Shown piece by piece: positions 1 through 8,301 of a DNA stretch of 64,000 nt. Source of the DNA: Flavobacteriaceae bacterium MAR_2009_75. GTDB taxonomy: Bacteria > Bacteroidota > Bacteroidia > Flavobacteriales > Flavobacteriaceae. The number at the start of each line of letters is the position of its first letter. Positions within the stretch are counted from its first letter, which is position 1. The stretch spans positions 248,001-312,000 of the forward strand of contig PHTZ01000001.1 in the NCBI GenBank assembly GCA_002813285.1. Direction: 5' to 3'. Position numbers and translations under genes: made by a program. The notes below the pieces were generated by a model. That model saw only the letters and a program-made list of their open reading frames with translations, was not told the origin of the DNA and did not search any database.

Positions 1-432
1 TAAATGGAAATTACCAATTTGAAATTCAAATTTTTTACTGTCTGCTAATGTATTAGATGCCTTTCTTTGAAGAATCGCTTTAAGCTTCATAAGTAGCACT
101 TCAGAATCAAAAGGCTTATTCAGGTAATCGTCTGCGCCCGCCTTATATCCTTTCAGCACATCTTCTTTCATTGTTTTGGCGGTAAGAAATACAATTGGCA
201 CATTTTCATTTTTCTCACGAATTTCCTTCGCCAAAGTGAACCCGTCTTTGTAAGGCATCATTACATCTAAAATGCAAATATCGTAGTTATCTTTTTTGAA
301 CTTCTCAAAACCTTCCATTCCGTTCTTTGCCAATGTAACGTCAAAATCGTTCATAGACAAATAATCCTTCAGCACAATCCCAAAATTCGGATCATCTTCA
401 ACCAATAGTATTTTCTTATTTATAGTTTCCAT
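1..432 (-). CDS. Response regulator, OmpR/RprY-like (C-terminus beyond window edge)
   Basis: Reading on the minus strand from an ATG at 432, 144 codons stay open to the window edge, so only the receiver domain and the beginning of the linker are present. The N-terminus contains ILLVEDDPNFG with the acidic pair, then ICILDVMMP with the phospho-acceptor aspartate, then VFLTAK and the conserved lysine in YLNKPF. This is a complete CheY-like receiver. The missing part is expected to be a winged-helix DNA-binding domain, as in RprY-type regulators of Bacteroidota, but that is inference. The sensor kinase lies just upstream (its stop at 442), so the two form a kinase-first two-component operon with a gap of about 9 bases. 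The signal is not known. Confidence 0.93.
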   Translation of the reverse strand, partial: METINKKILLVEDDPNFGIVLKDYLSMNDFDVTLAKNGMEGFEKFKKDNYDICILDVMMPYKDGFTLAKEIREKNENVPIVFLTAKTMKEDVLKGYKAGADDYLNKPFDSEVLLMKLKAILQRKASNTLADSKKFEFQIGNFHL

Positions 433-441
433 AATCTTAAA

Positions 442-2025
442 TTAAATTAAAGGCAATTTTATATAGAAAGTACTTCCCTTTCCTTTTTCACTCTCTGCAT
501 AGACCTCACCCTGATGGTCATCTACAATATTTTTTACATAAGCAAGGCCTAAACCATGCCCTTTAACGTTATGAAGATCACCCGTATGTTCTCGATAAAA
601 CTTCTCGAACACCTTCTTCAGAACTGCTTTACTCATACCCGCCCCATGATCTTGAATTTTAAGTATTATAAAATTCTTGGCCACTTCCGTAGATATATTC
701 ACTTGGGGCGCATTGGGGGAATACTTTATAGCATTATCAAGAATATTAACAACAACGTTTGTAAAATGCATTTCATTAGCAAGAACTTCACTACGGGGTG
801 CGGCCAAATTATTTTCGATAAAACCACCGCGATCGGCTACAATCAACTCGACGTGAGCAATGGCGTCTTGTATTATGTCGTGAAGGTCTACCCTATCCTT
901 ACTAATATCCAATTGATTCTTCTCAAGCTTCGATATTCGCAAAACATTTTCAACCTGTGCATGCATACGTTTATTTTCATCACGAATCATGCCCAAATAA
1001 CGATGAATCTTTTCTTTGTCATCTATTATTTTCGGATTTTTAATCGCCTCAACGGCCAGGTTTATCGTCGCAATAGGTGTTTTGAACTCATGGGTCATGT
1101 TATTGATAAAGTCAGATTTTATCTCAGAAATCTGTTTCTGACGAATCAATTGATAGATAGCTCCGGAATAAGATGCTACGATTACCAAAATGAACAATAA
1201 TGACAAAAATGCCATTCCCATTATCGAACTGATCAAAAAGCGTTTTTTCTTCGGGAAGTTTATGAGTAAAGAAAAATTCGTCTCACCCTCACTATCCTTA
1301 AAAATATCGGCTTCATAAATCGTGCTCTGAGAAAACTTGAATTTTCTAGATTTCACCTTGGTGGGCAGGCCTCTGCTATAAATACCGTATTCATACTCAA
1401 TATCCATATTTCGGTCATTAAGCTCTCGATTTAGAAGTAATTCTATCTCTTGCTTTGAAACTCTTTTATGAATCGGTACTTTTTTGGCATACTCCATAAA
1501 CATATCGTCAAATGCCGCTTTTTCTAAAGAGGTCAACCCTCCTATCTTCTCAATTTTCTCAATTGGCGTTAACGATATATTCTTACCATCAAGATCAAAA
1601 TTCTCTTTGAAGACCATGCTGGTACGCTTGCTGGTATAGTTTTTTATAGTAGTAGTGTCTCCACTGTCGCTGTTGTCAAAGAACGTTGATGCTATATTAT
1701 AATCTTCTTCAAGTATACCGTGAGAATAGGTTCGAATTTCGTTCGAATTCAAATCTTTATCGATAAACAAGAAATTACGTACGGGTGTAGTTTTTGCCTC
1801 TACCCCCATACTGTCTATCTGACTTAAATATCTTTCAGAATAATCGCGTCTTTCACGCCTTTCTATTTTTTCGGTAACCTCATTTAAAATATCGATTACC
1901 GCATTAGAAAATTGCTCTTCTTTGTCATCTACCGACTGCTTTATCCAAAAGCTTTGAACGAAAATAATTCCGATCAAGGAGAGGCTCATCAAAATCACCA
2001 AAAGAACAAACAACCTCTTATTCAT
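442..2025 (-). CDS. Sensor histidine kinase (RprX-like)
   Basis: A 527-residue membrane sensor kinase that would phosphorylate the adjacent response regulator. Transmembrane segments lie at about 7-27 and 264-288, bounding a periplasmic sensor region of about 235 residues with no domain I recognise. The HisKA dimerisation domain follows, with phospho-acceptor H312 in MTHEFKTP. The HATPase domain has the N box around N428 (NILDNAIKY), the G1 box DHGAGM at 459-464 and the G2 box GHGLGL at 489-494. All catalytic motifs are intact. The lack of a HAMP or PAS domain and the long periplasmic loop match RprX-type kinases of Bacteroidota. It is read in the same direction as coaE, 80 bases downstream of it, so it may have its own promoter in that gap. 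Confidence 0.95.
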   Translation of the reverse strand: MNKRLFVLLVILMSLSLIGIIFVQSFWIKQSVDDKEEQFSNAVIDILNEVTEKIERRERRDYSERYLSQIDSMGVEAKTTPVRNFLFIDKDLNSNEIRTYSHGILEEDYNIASTFFDNSDSGDTTTIKNYTSKRTSMVFKENFDLDGKNISLTPIEKIEKIGGLTSLEKAAFDDMFMEYAKKVPIHKRVSKQEIELLLNRELNDRNMDIEYEYGIYSRGLPTKVKSRKFKFSQSTIYEADIFKDSEGETNFSLLINFPKKKRFLISSIMGMAFLSLLFILVIVASYSGAIYQLIRQKQISEIKSDFINNMTHEFKTPIATINLAVEAIKNPKIIDDKEKIHRYLGMIRDENKRMHAQVENVLRISKLEKNQLDISKDRVDLHDIIQDAIAHVELIVADRGGFIENNLAAPRSEVLANEMHFTNVVVNILDNAIKYSPNAPQVNISTEVAKNFIILKIQDHGAGMSKAVLKKVFEKFYREHTGDLHNVKGHGLGLAYVKNIVDDHQGEVYAESEKGKGSTFYIKLPLI

Positions 2026-2105
2026 TTCAATATAAAATTAAAGATTTAACATTTAGCAAATTGTACGTTTAACCAAACCTTAACAAAAATGTTAAAACGC
2101 TGTGT

Positions 2106-2696
2106 TTACTGATATTCACGAAGAAGTTGATGATGAATTTCCCTTACTTTGGCCTTTGTAAGTTTCAAATCAAGGTTTTCAATTACAAAGTGGGATGAAA
2201 TCATTTTTTCGCTATCCGACAGTTGATTGTCGATTCTCGCTTTCACATCTTTTTCAGAAGTCTGATTATCACGATGTAAAACACGCGCTATCCTAACGTT
2301 TTCAGGTGCCGTAACCAAAATGATTTTATCGTAAAAATCTTGAGATCCTATTTCAAAAATAAGTGCGGACTCTTGAATGACGTAGCTGACATTCTGGTTC
2401 GCTCTCCATTCAATAAAATGTTGCCGCACGGCGGGGTGCACAATTGCATTCAACTCCCCTAGCAATTCATCATCATTAAAAACTTTTTTGGCAATATATC
2501 CCCTATCTATTTCATCTAGGTAATACGCCTCATCACCTAACAATTTCTTAATGGCACTAACCACCTCTTGAGAAGTATTCATAAGCTTTTTGGCCTGCTT
2601 GTCAGAATTGTATACAGGAATACCTAAATCTTCGAACATGCCGGCAACGGTGGTCTTACCACTGCCTATACCGCCAGTTAAACCCACTGTAATCAT
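2106..2696 (-). CDS. coaE: Dephospho-CoA kinase
   Basis: A cytoplasmic enzyme that phosphorylates the 3'-hydroxyl of dephospho-CoA with ATP, the last step of coenzyme A synthesis. The protein is 196 residues, the usual length. The P-loop GGIGSGKTT is at residues 8-16, followed by the conserved SDKQAKKLM acceptor region and the NAIVHPAVR lid motif at about 83-91. Its ATG overlaps the stop of the upstream YbbR-domain gene by four bases (2693-2696), which indicates translational coupling. The coaBC gene for earlier steps of the same pathway lies about 6 kb upstream on the same strand in this window. Confidence 0.96.
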   Translation of the reverse strand: MITVGLTGGIGSGKTTVAGMFEDLGIPVYNSDKQAKKLMNTSQEVVSAIKKLLGDEAYYLDEIDRGYIAKKVFNDDELLGELNAIVHPAVRQHFIEWRANQNVSYVIQESALIFEIGSQDFYDKIILVTAPENVRIARVLHRDNQTSEKDVKARIDNQLSDSEKMISSHFVIENLDLKLTKAKVREIHHQLLREYQ

Positions 2697-3655
2697 TCGC
2701 GCTTCAGTAAAAATTCTACCTCTTTTTCCATAAGCTTTGCACTGTGCACACCTTCTGGCCTTTTGGTCAATTTGAGCTCAATTTCATTTGAGTTGGAGTT
2801 TTCATGTGATCTATAATCCACAATTACTTTAAAATCACTTTCATCAAGCTCTTTAAGCCTAGAAATTTTAGCTTTACATAAAAGTTGTACCTCTTCAGGA
2901 AAAGTTTTGACCTGGACCCCTTTGGGAAAATTGACCTTGTGAATAGGAAGTTTAAAAACCTTTTCTGAAAATCGCGCTATTTCACCACTTAGAGTTACCC
3001 TATACTTCGAATATGTAGTATTCTCCAATTCGGGAGACTGCAGTAAATCGACATCTTTTGAAAAGTTTGATGCCATATCGGGAAGCTGTATTTTTTCACT
3101 ATTTACGAATTCAATGGTATCGATTTCTACAGCAGGCCCTGTAATAGTAACAGAATCAGGGGAAACCGTCATTTTACCATCTAAAAGATAATTCTTCACT
3201 AGATTTAACTCTACCCTTGGCTTTATAGGTACTTTTTTAGATTTGACCGCTAACATTTGAAAAAATAACGTATCATTATCGATTTCTAAAAGAGACATAT
3301 TTCCCGGTAGCTGCTTCTCAATTTGTTTACGATACACTAACGGGCTAGCATAGAAGGTAGAGGCCTTCTTCTCTAATTCCGTGAGGTCAATAAATACTTT
3401 TTTATTAATAAAATTAAAACGCAAAAATTGAAAACCCCCAGCCCTTAACTTAACATCTATTTCTGACTTCGAGGCACTTTCAAACAAGAAACCTTCGGGC
3501 ACATTAACATATTCTAAATCAAAGACTGAATTATTAACATATGACCTTGAAAGGCTATTGATAAACCAAATCAAGGCTGAGCAAAGTAAGAATATTAGAA
3601 ATATCTTGACCTTGCGTTTTTTAAGACCGTTTTTAATCTTTTGTATCAGCAACAT
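2693..3655 (-). CDS. YbbR-like domain-containing membrane-anchored protein
   Basis: A 320-residue protein with a single N-terminal membrane anchor at about 17-35 after a very basic start, followed by an extracytoplasmic region rich in beta strands. Segments such as VKLRAGGFQFLRF, KKVPIKPRVEL and the C-terminal repeats resemble YbbR domains, which occur in CdaR, the regulator of the cyclic-di-AMP synthase CdaA in Firmicutes. No cdaA gene is adjacent here, so a link to cyclic di-AMP is not supported by context. Its start overlaps the end of the upstream glycosyltransferase gene by 23 bases and its stop overlaps coaE, so the three are probably one operon. The precise role is unknown. Confidence 0.8.
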   Translation of the reverse strand: MLLIQKIKNGLKKRKVKIFLIFLLCSALIWFINSLSRSYVNNSVFDLEYVNVPEGFLFESASKSEIDVKLRAGGFQFLRFNFINKKVFIDLTELEKKASTFYASPLVYRKQIEKQLPGNMSLLEIDNDTLFFQMLAVKSKKVPIKPRVELNLVKNYLLDGKMTVSPDSVTITGPAVEIDTIEFVNSEKIQLPDMASNFSKDVDLLQSPELENTTYSKYRVTLSGEIARFSEKVFKLPIHKVNFPKGVQVKTFPEEVQLLCKAKISRLKELDESDFKVIVDYRSHENSNSNEIELKLTKRPEGVHSAKLMEKEVEFLLKRE

Positions 3656-4673
3656 TGTTGGGTTTAAAAAAAAGTTCAGGAAACAGTACTTCAGCCCTGC
3701 TTTTGCTAAAGTTAATTAAGATACTTGATTTTAAAAAACCGAGTCCGTAACCGAAAAACTGAGTGCTTACCGCAAAAAGGGACAATAAGGCTATTGCCAA
3801 GTTTCTGTTTTTTATCAATGAATCGATAAATATTAAAGCATAATACACGACATACAAATAAAAAGGCAATTTAATATTCACGAATATTAATAGCACTGCA
3901 AAGAACAAACCCATTAGAAACAGCGATGGAAACCAGTAGGTTATTTTAGCCGTATTTGGATGCCATTTATTTAGTATCGGCCTAACCTTACCAAATTTGG
4001 TCACTTGAATATAGAATTTTTTCCAATCTATACGTCTTTTATGATATACAAAGGCATCTTGAATCAACTTTGAATCATACCCCTGGGCCCAAATTCTAAA
4101 AGTGAGGTCAGGGTCTTCACCTGGGTGTATGAGACCAAAACCATTCGTCGCCTCAAAAGCTTCCTTCGAAATTCCCATATTGAAACTACGGGGTTGAAAT
4201 TTGCCAATCGCTTTTTTGTTTCCTCGTATACCGCCGGTGGTCAGCACAGAAGTCATTGCGTAATTAATGGCCTTCTGTACTAAAGTAAACGAATCATGAG
4301 CAGCATCTGGCCCACCATAACAATGTACGAATTCAGACTGAAGTGATTCATTTACGGTTTTTAAATACCCCTTTGGAAGGATGCAATCGGAATCAAGAAT
4401 TATGAAATAATTGCCCTTCGCCTTTTTCATCCCAAAATTTCTGGAGTTTCCGGGGCCAGAGTTAGGCTTCTCATAATAAGAAATAGTCACCAAGCTATTA
4501 GTTTGATTATTAATGGATTCAACCCGATTTCTTGAACTTATAGTTGAACCATCTTCGACAATTACGACTTCAAATGGCCTACCATAGGTCTGAACCATTA
4601 GACTAGCTAACAACTCTTCTATTTCATCTGGCCTGTTATAAACCGGAACGATAAATGAAAAAGATAAATTCAT
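3633..4673 (-). CDS. Family 2 glycosyltransferase with C-terminal membrane segments
   Basis: A 346-residue GT-A fold enzyme of glycosyltransferase family 2. The N-terminal FIVPVYNRPDEIEELLASL is the typical nucleotide-binding start, E40-D41 (VEDGS) contacts the nucleotide, and D94-S-D96 in IILDSDCILP is the metal-binding DXD motif. GEDPDLTFRI near residue 185 is the ED-type catalytic motif. Two to three hydrophobic segments between about 243 and 315 would anchor it to the inner membrane. The donor and acceptor sugars cannot be read from the sequence. It is the first gene of the overlapping set GT2-YbbR-coaE, and fabI lies 91 bases upstream on the same strand. Confidence 0.9.
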   Translation of the reverse strand: MNLSFSFIVPVYNRPDEIEELLASLMVQTYGRPFEVVIVEDGSTISSRNRVESINNQTNSLVTISYYEKPNSGPGNSRNFGMKKAKGNYFIILDSDCILPKGYLKTVNESLQSEFVHCYGGPDAAHDSFTLVQKAINYAMTSVLTTGGIRGNKKAIGKFQPRSFNMGISKEAFEATNGFGLIHPGEDPDLTFRIWAQGYDSKLIQDAFVYHKRRIDWKKFYIQVTKFGKVRPILNKWHPNTAKITYWFPSLFLMGLFFAVLLIFVNIKLPFYLYVVYYALIFIDSLIKNRNLAIALLSLFAVSTQFFGYGLGFLKSSILINFSKSRAEVLFPELFFKPNNVADTKD

Positions 4674-4764
4674 TGAACTATTTAAAGTTCAATACCCATT
4701 TGACCATCACAAAGCAAATCGCGTTTACTGAGCAAGGTTAGATATCGAAAGTTTGGTCTCGTCT

Positions 4765-5574
4765 CTACGAGAATTGCTCGATGACTTCTTTACTGACACC
4801 GGTATTCGAAAATCCGCCATCATGAAAAAGATTCTGCATAGTAACCTTCTTGGTCAAATCTGAGAAAAGAGTTACCGTATAATCGGCGCATTCCAATGCC
4901 GTAGCATTACCCAAGGGTGACATTTTTTCTGCATAGTTAATAAACCCATCAAACCCTTTCACCCCTTGACCAGCAGTGGTTGGGGTCGGAGATTGTGAAA
5001 TGGTATTTACACGAACATTCTTCTCTTTACCGAAGAAATAGCCAAAACTTCGGGCAACAGATTCTAAGTAGGCCTTATTATCGGCCATATCGTTGTAATC
5101 TGGAAAAACACGCTGTGCCGCCATATAAGTTAGGGCAACTATACTACCCCAATCATTCATGGCATCTGCTTTGTATAGGCTTTGCAGAACCTTATGAAAA
5201 GAAAGTGCGGAGACATCCCAACCCTTAGTTGTAAAATCATACTTCTCATCGGTGTAAGATCGACCTTTTCTAACATTGATAGACATACCAATGGCATGAA
5301 GTACAAAATCGATTTTACCACCTAAAATTTCCATAGACTGACTAACCAAATTTGCCAAATCTTCTTCACTCGTAGCATCGGCCGGAATTATCTCAGATCC
5401 GGTCTTTTCCGCCAATTGTTTAATTTGACCCAATCGCATGGCCACCGGGGCATTGGTAAGAACAAAAGTTCCTCCTTCTTCATGAATTCTTTCAGCAGTT
5501 TTCCACGCTATGGAATTCTCGTCCAAAGCTCCAAAAATAATTCCTTTCTTTCCTTTTAGTAAGTTATAAGACAT
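4765..5574 (-). CDS. fabI: Enoyl-[acyl-carrier-protein] reductase, FabI type
   Basis: An NAD(P)H-dependent reductase for the last step of each fatty acid elongation cycle. The 269-residue protein is a short-chain dehydrogenase of the divergent FabI group: a glycine-rich nucleotide-binding start (KGIIFGALDENSIAWKTA), HAIGMS after the third strand, and the catalytic Y160-x6-K167 with the additional FabI tyrosine Y150. The loop that follows, ISQSPTPTTAGQGVKGF, is the variant found in Bacteroidota. These residues separate it from ordinary ketoacyl reductases. A perfect -7 promoter element lies about 30 bases upstream, so it is probably transcribed on its own or at the head of the GT2-YbbR-coaE set. 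Confidence 0.95.
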   Translation of the reverse strand: MSYNLLKGKKGIIFGALDENSIAWKTAERIHEEGGTFVLTNAPVAMRLGQIKQLAEKTGSEIIPADATSEEDLANLVSQSMEILGGKIDFVLHAIGMSINVRKGRSYTDEKYDFTTKGWDVSALSFHKVLQSLYKADAMNDWGSIVALTYMAAQRVFPDYNDMADNKAYLESVARSFGYFFGKEKNVRVNTISQSPTPTTAGQGVKGFDGFINYAEKMSPLGNATALECADYTVTLFSDLTKKVTMQNLFHDGGFSNTGVSKEVIEQFS

Positions 5575-5604
5575 GTGTAATTTGATTTGACTGGGTTAAG
5601 GGTT

Positions 5605-5612
5605 CAAATATA
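5605..5612 (-). promoter_or_regulatory. fabI promoter -7 element
   Basis: On the minus strand the sequence TATATTTG matches the Bacteroidota -7 consensus TAnnTTTG exactly, 30 bases before the fabI ATG. A second match, TACCTTTG, lies just upstream at 5626-5633; its TTTG also falls where a somewhat close -33 element would lie. Which element is used cannot be decided by eye. Confidence 0.55.
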
Positions 5613-5705
5613 TTTAAAATGTTAACAAAGGTAATTAAATCAAGTCATCAAATTTAAAAATAGGATAGCCTTCAAAGATGAAGTTCAATAATTGACCCAA
5701 AACAA

Positions 5706-7358
5706 CTAGTTCAATAATTGTCGGGCATGGGCCATTGCAGAATCAGAAATATCCTTACCTCCCAACATTTCAGCTAACTCCACTATTCTTTCATCGGCAT
5801 TCAGCTTTTTCATTTTGGTGCGTGTAACGGATGCTTCCTCTACTTTGAAAACCTTATAATGGTGATTGCCCTTCGATGCCACCTGTGGTAAATGTGTAAT
5901 AGAAAAAACTTGCATATTCTCGCTCATCGCTTGCATTATTTCTCCCATTCGGTTAGATATTTCACCGGAAACCCCAGTATCAATTTCATCGAACATCATG
6001 GTTGGCAGGTTTTCATATTTTGCAAGTATCGCTTTAATAGTCAACATTATACGTGACAACTCTCCACCGGACGCCACCTTTTTCAATTCGCCATAACTAC
6101 CCCCTTTATTGGCCGAGAAAAGAAAGGTCAGCTCATCTGAACCATTATTTTTGAACTCTTGAACCGTATGTAAACCAATATTAAAAGTAGCGCTTGCCAT
6201 ACCAAGGGTTTTTAAGCTCTCTTCTAGCTGTCGTTTTAATTTGGGCAATACTTTGCTTCGTCTTTCACTTAACTGTTTCGCCAACGACAGCAGCTCTTTT
6301 CTCTCGTTTTCTACTTCAGCTTCTTTCTTCGAAATATCTGATTCGATGTTCTCCGCCGCATCTACTTTCTCGGCAAGATCTACCTTTATTTCAACCAATT
6401 CTGAGACTTCTTGCACTCCGTGCTTTTTCTGTAAATCGTACAATTGCTGAAGTTTAATATTGATTTCTTCTAAAGCCTGCGGGTCTGCTTCAGTGGCCTC
6501 TTGTAGATATTGAAACTCGTTCGCTATATCATCTGCCTCGATAAACAGAGATTCTATTCGTTTATTTAATTCTACATATTGACTACCATAAGCGGATAAT
6601 TTATTCGCCACTTGCTTCAATTCGGTCAAGAGATTGACCACACCAGCTTGTTCATCACTTAGTAATTGGTGACCGCCGGCAAGTAGTTCAATTATATTTT
6701 CGACATTGTTCAACTGTTCATACTGCTCTTCAAGTTCTTCTTGAATCCCAATTTTGAGAGGCGCTGCTTCTAGCTCCTGCAGTAAAAAACTATTGTAATC
6801 ATGCTCTTTTATGGTCGCCCTTTGTAATTCGATAAGATCTTCCAGTTCTTTAGATGTCCTCTTGAACTTAATCAGTCGAGATTTATAATCGACTAGAATA
6901 CCACGATTGTCTGCCAATGCATCGATTACCTTTAACTGAAAATCAGTATCGGTCAAGCGCATGGTCTGATGCTGAGAATGTACATCGATCAAATTATCGC
7001 CCAATTCGGTCAAGACGCCCAACGTTACCGGTGTATCGTTTATAAATGCCCTCGATTTTCCATTCGGATGAATTTCACGCCTTACAATGGTTATAGCTTC
7101 ATAATCTAAATCATTGGTCTTGAAGAAAGGCTTTAAACCATACTTATCGATTTGAAATTCGGCTTCGATAATACATTTTGTTTCTTTGTCACGCAGAGAG
7201 CTCAAATCAGCACGTTTCCCCAAAACTAAGGCAAGACCGCCCAGCAAGATAGATTTACCCGCTCCGGTCTCTCCCGTGATACACGTAAAGCCGCTTTCAA
7301 ATGATACGTTCAAGTTATCAATTAAAGCGTAATTTTTTATAGAAAGGTTTGTTAGCAC
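5706..7358 (-). CDS. recN: DNA repair protein RecN
   Basis: A 550-residue SMC-like ATPase involved in double-strand break repair. Walker A is GETGAGKS at 29-36, near the N-terminus. A long coiled-coil region runs from about 150 to 390. The C-terminal half of the ATPase has the ABC signature SGGELSR followed by the Walker B stretch MMFDEIDTGVSGE, and FSITHLPQVAS is the switch region. Length and motif order are those of complete RecN. It lies downstream of coaBC and the DUF4835 gene on the same strand, separated from the latter by 55 bases. No SOS box is apparent, which is normal for this phylum. Confidence 0.97.
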   Translation of the reverse strand: MLTNLSIKNYALIDNLNVSFESGFTCITGETGAGKSILLGGLALVLGKRADLSSLRDKETKCIIEAEFQIDKYGLKPFFKTNDLDYEAITIVRREIHPNGKSRAFINDTPVTLGVLTELGDNLIDVHSQHQTMRLTDTDFQLKVIDALADNRGILVDYKSRLIKFKRTSKELEDLIELQRATIKEHDYNSFLLQELEAAPLKIGIQEELEEQYEQLNNVENIIELLAGGHQLLSDEQAGVVNLLTELKQVANKLSAYGSQYVELNKRIESLFIEADDIANEFQYLQEATEADPQALEEINIKLQQLYDLQKKHGVQEVSELVEIKVDLAEKVDAAENIESDISKKEAEVENERKELLSLAKQLSERRSKVLPKLKRQLEESLKTLGMASATFNIGLHTVQEFKNNGSDELTFLFSANKGGSYGELKKVASGGELSRIMLTIKAILAKYENLPTMMFDEIDTGVSGEISNRMGEIMQAMSENMQVFSITHLPQVASKGNHHYKVFKVEEASVTRTKMKKLNADERIVELAEMLGGKDISDSAMAHARQLLN

Positions 7359-7413
7359 GTATAAATTTTCATTGCGTCACGCAAAGATAATTTATAAATG
7401 TATACTGAAAGAA

Positions 7414-8301
7414 TTAGTATTGAATATCATTCCAAGTACTGGAATATAAGGGCGCTACTCGATTCAATGTTTCCTTAAGCTGTATAATATCAACCTTAGG
7501 GCCATCGGAAAAGACATTCTGTATTTCTTCTGATTTGGCATCAAAAAATGTTTGAATCAAAAAGGCATTAGGTCGCCTTTTTATCATGGTCTCAAAAAGC
7601 TTCATCGTACCTGCGATTACCTGTTTGCCCGTACTGTTGTTATCGCCTAAAATATCAAGCCCTTTTCTATGGTAATTATACATAGCTATGCGGTACTCAC
7701 GATATGTATTCGACAACAAATTATCGATAAGTTCGAAGCGGCTACGGTCGGTATTTTGGTCCCAACCTGAATAACTCGTACCCTGTGCTTGCGTAGTAAT
7801 TTGCTGTGCCTTTCTAAAGTGTTCCGTACCCCCTTCTAAAGCAAAGGTATCGGCATCTAAGCCTAGAATTACATAAACGTAATACGAAATTACGCCTACC
7901 AGATTCGAGTCAAATACATTTTCATTGAAAACTAGGGGCTGAAACTCTAGGTATTCAAAATTGAATTGACCGTCTTTATAATTAAAAACTGGTGTTTCAT
8001 AAGAAGTATTGAATACAGGTCGAGAAGATTGAATCTGAATATTACCTTCAAAACGATTAGACTCGTAGTTCGTAATAGTAATAAACATTTGGGCTTTTAT
8101 CCTTTCGTTTTCCTTGTAGGTGCGATTTGTCCATTTGTTTTTATTGACGAAATCATTGAGTGAACGTTCTAAAGTTTTGAAAACCTGTTGGTTTGTCTGA
8201 GAAACTTGATCAGCGTTTATAGTTATCAAGCAGTTCAACTCTTGCGCGTGAAGAAAACTTCCAAATAGAATAAAAAATAAAAGTATAAATAAGCTACGCA
8301 T
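7414..8301 (-). CDS. DUF4835 family exported protein (possible type IX secretion accessory)
   Basis: A 295-residue protein with a clear signal peptide (residues 1-19, ending FLHAQ), so it is exported to the periplasm or outer membrane. The body begins ELNCLITINADQVSQTNQQVFKTLERSL, which I recognise as the DUF4835 family of Bacteroidota, almost always found between coaBC and recN, as here. I recall this family being linked with type IX secretion under the name PorD, but nothing in the sequence proves that. Its start overlaps the end of coaBC by eight bases (8294-8301), implying co-translation with an unrelated cytoplasmic enzyme. Confidence 0.85.
   Translation of the reverse strand: MRSLFILLFFILFGSFLHAQELNCLITINADQVSQTNQQVFKTLERSLNDFVNKNKWTNRTYKENERIKAQMFITITNYESNRFEGNIQIQSSRPVFNTSYETPVFNYKDGQFNFEYLEFQPLVFNENVFDSNLVGVISYYVYVILGLDADTFALEGGTEHFRKAQQITTQAQGTSYSGWDQNTDRSRFELIDNLLSNTYREYRIAMYNYHRKGLDILGDNNSTGKQVIAGTMKLFETMIKRRPNAFLIQTFFDAKSEEIQNVFSDGPKVDIIQLKETLNRVAPLYSSTWNDIQY

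Noticed and set aside
556-1200. Long plus-strand frame opposite the histidine kinase gene
   Set aside because: It is antisense to a gene with complete kinase motifs, and its own residues show no domain or plausible composition.
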